Assembly (NCBI RefSeq): GCF_010882175.1
Contig: NZ_WKLH01000002.1
Coordinates: 1 to 64,000, forward strand
Length of the DNA stretch: 64,000 nt
From: Mangrovibacterium lignilyticum
GTDB lineage: Bacteria > Bacteroidota > Bacteroidia > Bacteroidales > Prolixibacteraceae
Direction: 5' to 3'
Part shown: piece by piece, positions 61,467 through 64,000 of the stretch
Position numbering within the stretch: position 1 is the stretch's first letter
Layout: every line of letters starts with the position of its first letter
Translations under genes and position numbers: made by a program
The notes under the pieces: generated by a model
The model's database searches: none
Told to the model about the DNA's origin: nothing
What the model saw: only the letters and a program-made list of their open reading frames with translations

Positions 61467-64000
61467 ATGAAAAAAAAATGTATAACTTTTTTGAAAACGC
61501 GAACTGTTTTATTTAAAGCTTTTTTGCTTTTTGTTGCGTTTTGCTTAACCATTCAAGCGGATGTTTTTGCAGAACGATTTGTTGGTCAAGAAACTATTTC
61601 TGAACAACAAACTAAGACGTTCTCAGGCACTGTTAATGACGAATCAAACCTACCATTGCCAGGCGTAACCATTGTTGTTAAAGGAACTTCAAAGGGAACG
61701 ATTACTGATATTGATGGTAAGTTCACGTTTGCTGACTTGAAATCAACCGATGTTTTGCTCTTTTCATTTATAGGAATGGAACCGCAGGAAGTAACGGTTG
61801 GCAGTCAATCAGTATTTAACGTTGTGATGAGTTCCAGCTCTATTGGTCTTGAAGAAGTAGTTGCCGTTGGTTATGGTACGCAGAAGAAAGCGACCATGAC
61901 AGGATCTGTTGAACAGGTCAAATCTGATGTCCTTGAGAGTAGGGCAGTAACAAATGTCGCTCTTTCGTTGCAGGGGGAAACTCCCGGGCTGGTCGTGACC
62001 CGTAGTTCGCCACGTCCCGGTAACGAAGGGATTAAATTCCAAATCCGTGGTGCTACTTCGGTTAACGGTGGATCTCCCTTGTTAATCGTCGATGGTGTGC
62101 CAGTAATTAACAACGGTGGCGCGGGTTTCGATAACCTGAACCCGGATGATATCGAGTCCATATCTGTTTTGAAAGACGGTGCAGCTTCAATTTACGGAGC
62201 GAAGGCTGCCAACGGCGTAATTTTGGTTACCACTAAAAGAGGGAAAGGATCTTTAAAGGTCGATTATACCGGTAATATGCGCTTTACAACCAATGGTATT
62301 GTAAACTATTCGCCCGACATGACCCAATATGCTACCATGTGGATAGAAGCAAACAAAGAGGAAGAGGTTCCAAACTGGTGGGTATGGCAAAATGAAGAAA
62401 TCATGCAGAAAATGCAGCAGGGCGTGGAAGGTGCTTACCCCCTTTTTGGTACCGATTACTTCATTTTTAATGCTAACAGGTTGGACGAAATGTTTGGCAC
62501 CCGCTTTTCTTATCAGCATAATTTGAGCCTATCAAACAGTACTGATAAAATGGGATACCGGATATCGTTAGGATATGCAGATAACCAAGGTAACCTGCTA
62601 ACTGCCTACGATGGGCAGAAACAGTACAATTTCCGATTGAATTACGACTATAAGCTTTCTGAAAAGCTTAAACTGGAAACTGGTGTTAGTGTGATCAATA
62701 CAAATACAAGTGCTCCATCCGTTGGCCTTGATAATACACTCTACGGTTATGATATGCCTTTCTTTCCTGCAAAAAACCCGTATGGACAATGGTTTGCGTG
62801 TTTTAATGGGATTGATGCGGGAGCAAACCGGAATGCTGCTGCAATGACCAGTGATGGTGGTCGCGACGATCAAAAAGATCTTCTTGGAAGAGTGGATTTA
62901 AAAGGTACTTATCAGATTATTGACGGCCTGGATTTTGAAGCCATGGCTTCGTTGCAAACTCGGAGATATGACCAGGAGAGATACGTATTGGAGGTGCCGG
63001 TATATAACTGGTATGGTGAACAAACCGGGATAGGTAAAAATACCGGCGGAACGGCTAACAATTACTATGTAAAGAGTAGAACCGACAATTATCAATATTA
63101 TTCAGCCTTGTTGCGCTTCAATAAAACAATTAACGAAGTACATAATTTCTCAGCGTTGGCTGGTATTAATGCGGAAAAATATGAAAGCCGGTATATCGAT
63201 GCCAAACGTATTGGTGTTGACGATTATGGCGTACAGGATATTAGTTTAGCTTCAGCAGAGACTCAGACAAACGGAGGCGGTAAATCTGAAAACGGGACCT
63301 TCTCTTACCTGGCTAAGTTTAATTATAATTACAAAGAAAAGTACCTCGTTGAAGCGATGGTTCGAAGTGATGGTGATTCTCGTTTTGCATCAGATTATAA
63401 GTTTAAAACGTTTGCGTCAGCATCAGTGGGGTGGGTGTTTTCAAGTGAAGAATTTTTTAGCGGACTGAACTCAATTATCAGTTTTGGTAAATTACGGTTT
63501 AGTTATGGTAACGCAGGGAATAACGTAGGCATCGGCGAATTCGACTACCTCAGCCTTGTAAATACCGGAACGAGCGTTCTGGGAAATCCGGCAGCACCAC
63601 AAAACTCTGCATCTTTAGCGAATAATGGTTTGATCAGCTATCAAAGAACCTGGGAACGGGTTGAGCAAACAAATGGTGGTATTGATTTAAGATTTTTGGA
63701 CGGCCGTTTATCTGCGTCATTCGACTACTTTGAAAAGAATAACATTGGTATGTTGACCAATGTAACTTATCCTTCTGTATTGGGGGGCAGTGCACCAAAA
63801 ACCAACAGCGGGCGTTTCAACACCAAAGGATGGGAAGCGATAGTTAGCTGGAACGACAAGATCAAGGATTTCAGTTATAACCTGTCTCTAAATATTGGTA
63901 ATACCAATACAATGGTTACCGAGGTTGAAGGAGCTGACAATTACGGCGCTGGAAAAAACGGTATCGTCAATGGTCATCCTTACCAGAGTTGGTTCGTTTA
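61467..64000 (+). CDS. SusC/RagA TonB-dependent transporter, 3' end outside window
   Basis: 844 codons are open from ATG 61467 to the window edge. Signal peptide (about 12-32), CarboxypepD-like domain (about 48-120, GTVNDESNLPLPGVTIVVKG), TonB-box region (LEEVVAVGYGTQKK), plug (GETPGLVVTRSSPRPGNEG, LLIVDGVPVIN, IESISVLKDGAASIYGAKA) and part of the barrel. Unlike the transporter at 37277 it has no STN domain, which fits control by the HTCS upstream rather than by FecR/ECF sigma. A susD partner is expected just beyond the window. Confidence 0.95.
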   Translation, partial: MKKKCITFLKTRTVLFKAFLLFVAFCLTIQADVFAERFVGQETISEQQTKTFSGTVNDESNLPLPGVTIVVKGTSKGTITDIDGKFTFADLKSTDVLLFSFIGMEPQEVTVGSQSVFNVVMSSSSIGLEEVVAVGYGTQKKATMTGSVEQVKSDVLESRAVTNVALSLQGETPGLVVTRSSPRPGNEGIKFQIRGATSVNGGSPLLIVDGVPVINNGGAGFDNLNPDDIESISVLKDGAASIYGAKAANGVILVTTKRGKGSLKVDYTGNMRFTTNGIVNYSPDMTQYATMWIEANKEEEVPNWWVWQNEEIMQKMQQGVEGAYPLFGTDYFIFNANRLDEMFGTRFSYQHNLSLSNSTDKMGYRISLGYADNQGNLLTAYDGQKQYNFRLNYDYKLSEKLKLETGVSVINTNTSAPSVGLDNTLYGYDMPFFPAKNPYGQWFACFNGIDAGANRNAAAMTSDGGRDDQKDLLGRVDLKGTYQIIDGLDFEAMASLQTRRYDQERYVLEVPVYNWYGEQTGIGKNTGGTANNYYVKSRTDNYQYYSALLRFNKTINEVHNFSALAGINAEKYESRYIDAKRIGVDDYGVQDISLASAETQTNGGGKSENGTFSYLAKFNYNYKEKYLVEAMVRSDGDSRFASDYKFKTFASASVGWVFSSEEFFSGLNSIISFGKLRFSYGNAGNNVGIGEFDYLSLVNTGTSVLGNPAAPQNSASLANNGLISYQRTWERVEQTNGGIDLRFLDGRLSASFDYFEKNNIGMLTNVTYPSVLGGSAPKTNSGRFNTKGWEAIVSWNDKIKDFSYNLSLNIGNTNTMVTEVEGADNYGAGKNGIVNGHPYQSWFV

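Overview
The window looks like chromosome from a member of the Bacteroidota, most likely a marine or sediment Marinilabiliales/Prolixibacteraceae-type organism. The evidence is SusC/SusD loci, an ECF sigma/FecR pair, a hybrid two-component regulator, Bacteroidota-type promoters (TTG-N17-TAnnTTTG), many Bacteroidota lipoproteins and moderate GC. The lineage below phylum is inference.

1-8.9 kb: part of an integron gene-cassette array. Five single-gene cassettes can be delimited exactly, because the first 9-10 bases of each are the reverse complement of its last 9-10 bases (G^TT... / ...AAC), the hallmark of attC recombination. Cargo: a small lipoprotein, a serine beta-lactamase-fold hydrolase, a lumazine-binding-like secreted protein, a TlpA-type thioredoxin lipoprotein and a large membrane-anchored unknown. 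Only one attC is clean. The others are interrupted between the L' arm and the R' core by a 0.3-0.6 kb block that carries a transcription terminator and, in most copies, the 3' end (domains V/VI) of a group II intron. One copy of the intron at the left edge still has a complete reverse transcriptase. No integrase gene is visible.

9.0-21.2 kb: core genes. On the minus strand are ltaE, rhomboid protease, nusB, DUF1573, yajC, ybbR, coaE, a TerB/J-domain protein and prmA; a photolyase, a YgiQ radical SAM protein and a fused OlsF-type acyltransferase follow.

21.3-28.9 kb: a six-gene plus-strand operon: cytochrome b-like membrane protein, ferredoxin/FAD oxidoreductase, a 20-heme and a 16-heme cytochrome c, an outer-membrane beta-barrel and an OB-fold lipoprotein. 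It closes with a strong terminator and is followed by a 41-bp tandem repeat array. I read it as a candidate electron conduit across the envelope.

29.3-42.7 kb: queA and a DUF2027/Smr protein, then a minus-strand polysaccharide utilization locus: ECF sigma, FecR, SusC, SusD, surface lipoprotein, DUF4369 lipoprotein, GH26 and GH5, pointing to beta-mannan.

43.0-56.3 kb: tRNA-Leu(GAG), two DUF3857 proteins, then a graveyard. It holds a decayed hsdM/AlbA-ATPase/hsdS type I restriction operon and a 5.8-kb segment (DUF5916 remnant, acyltransferase, GH3, AraC, hybrid-regulator remnant) bounded on both sides by truncated genes, next to a galE remnant.

56.8-64 kb: a complete hybrid two-component system and the start of a second SusC, which runs off the window.
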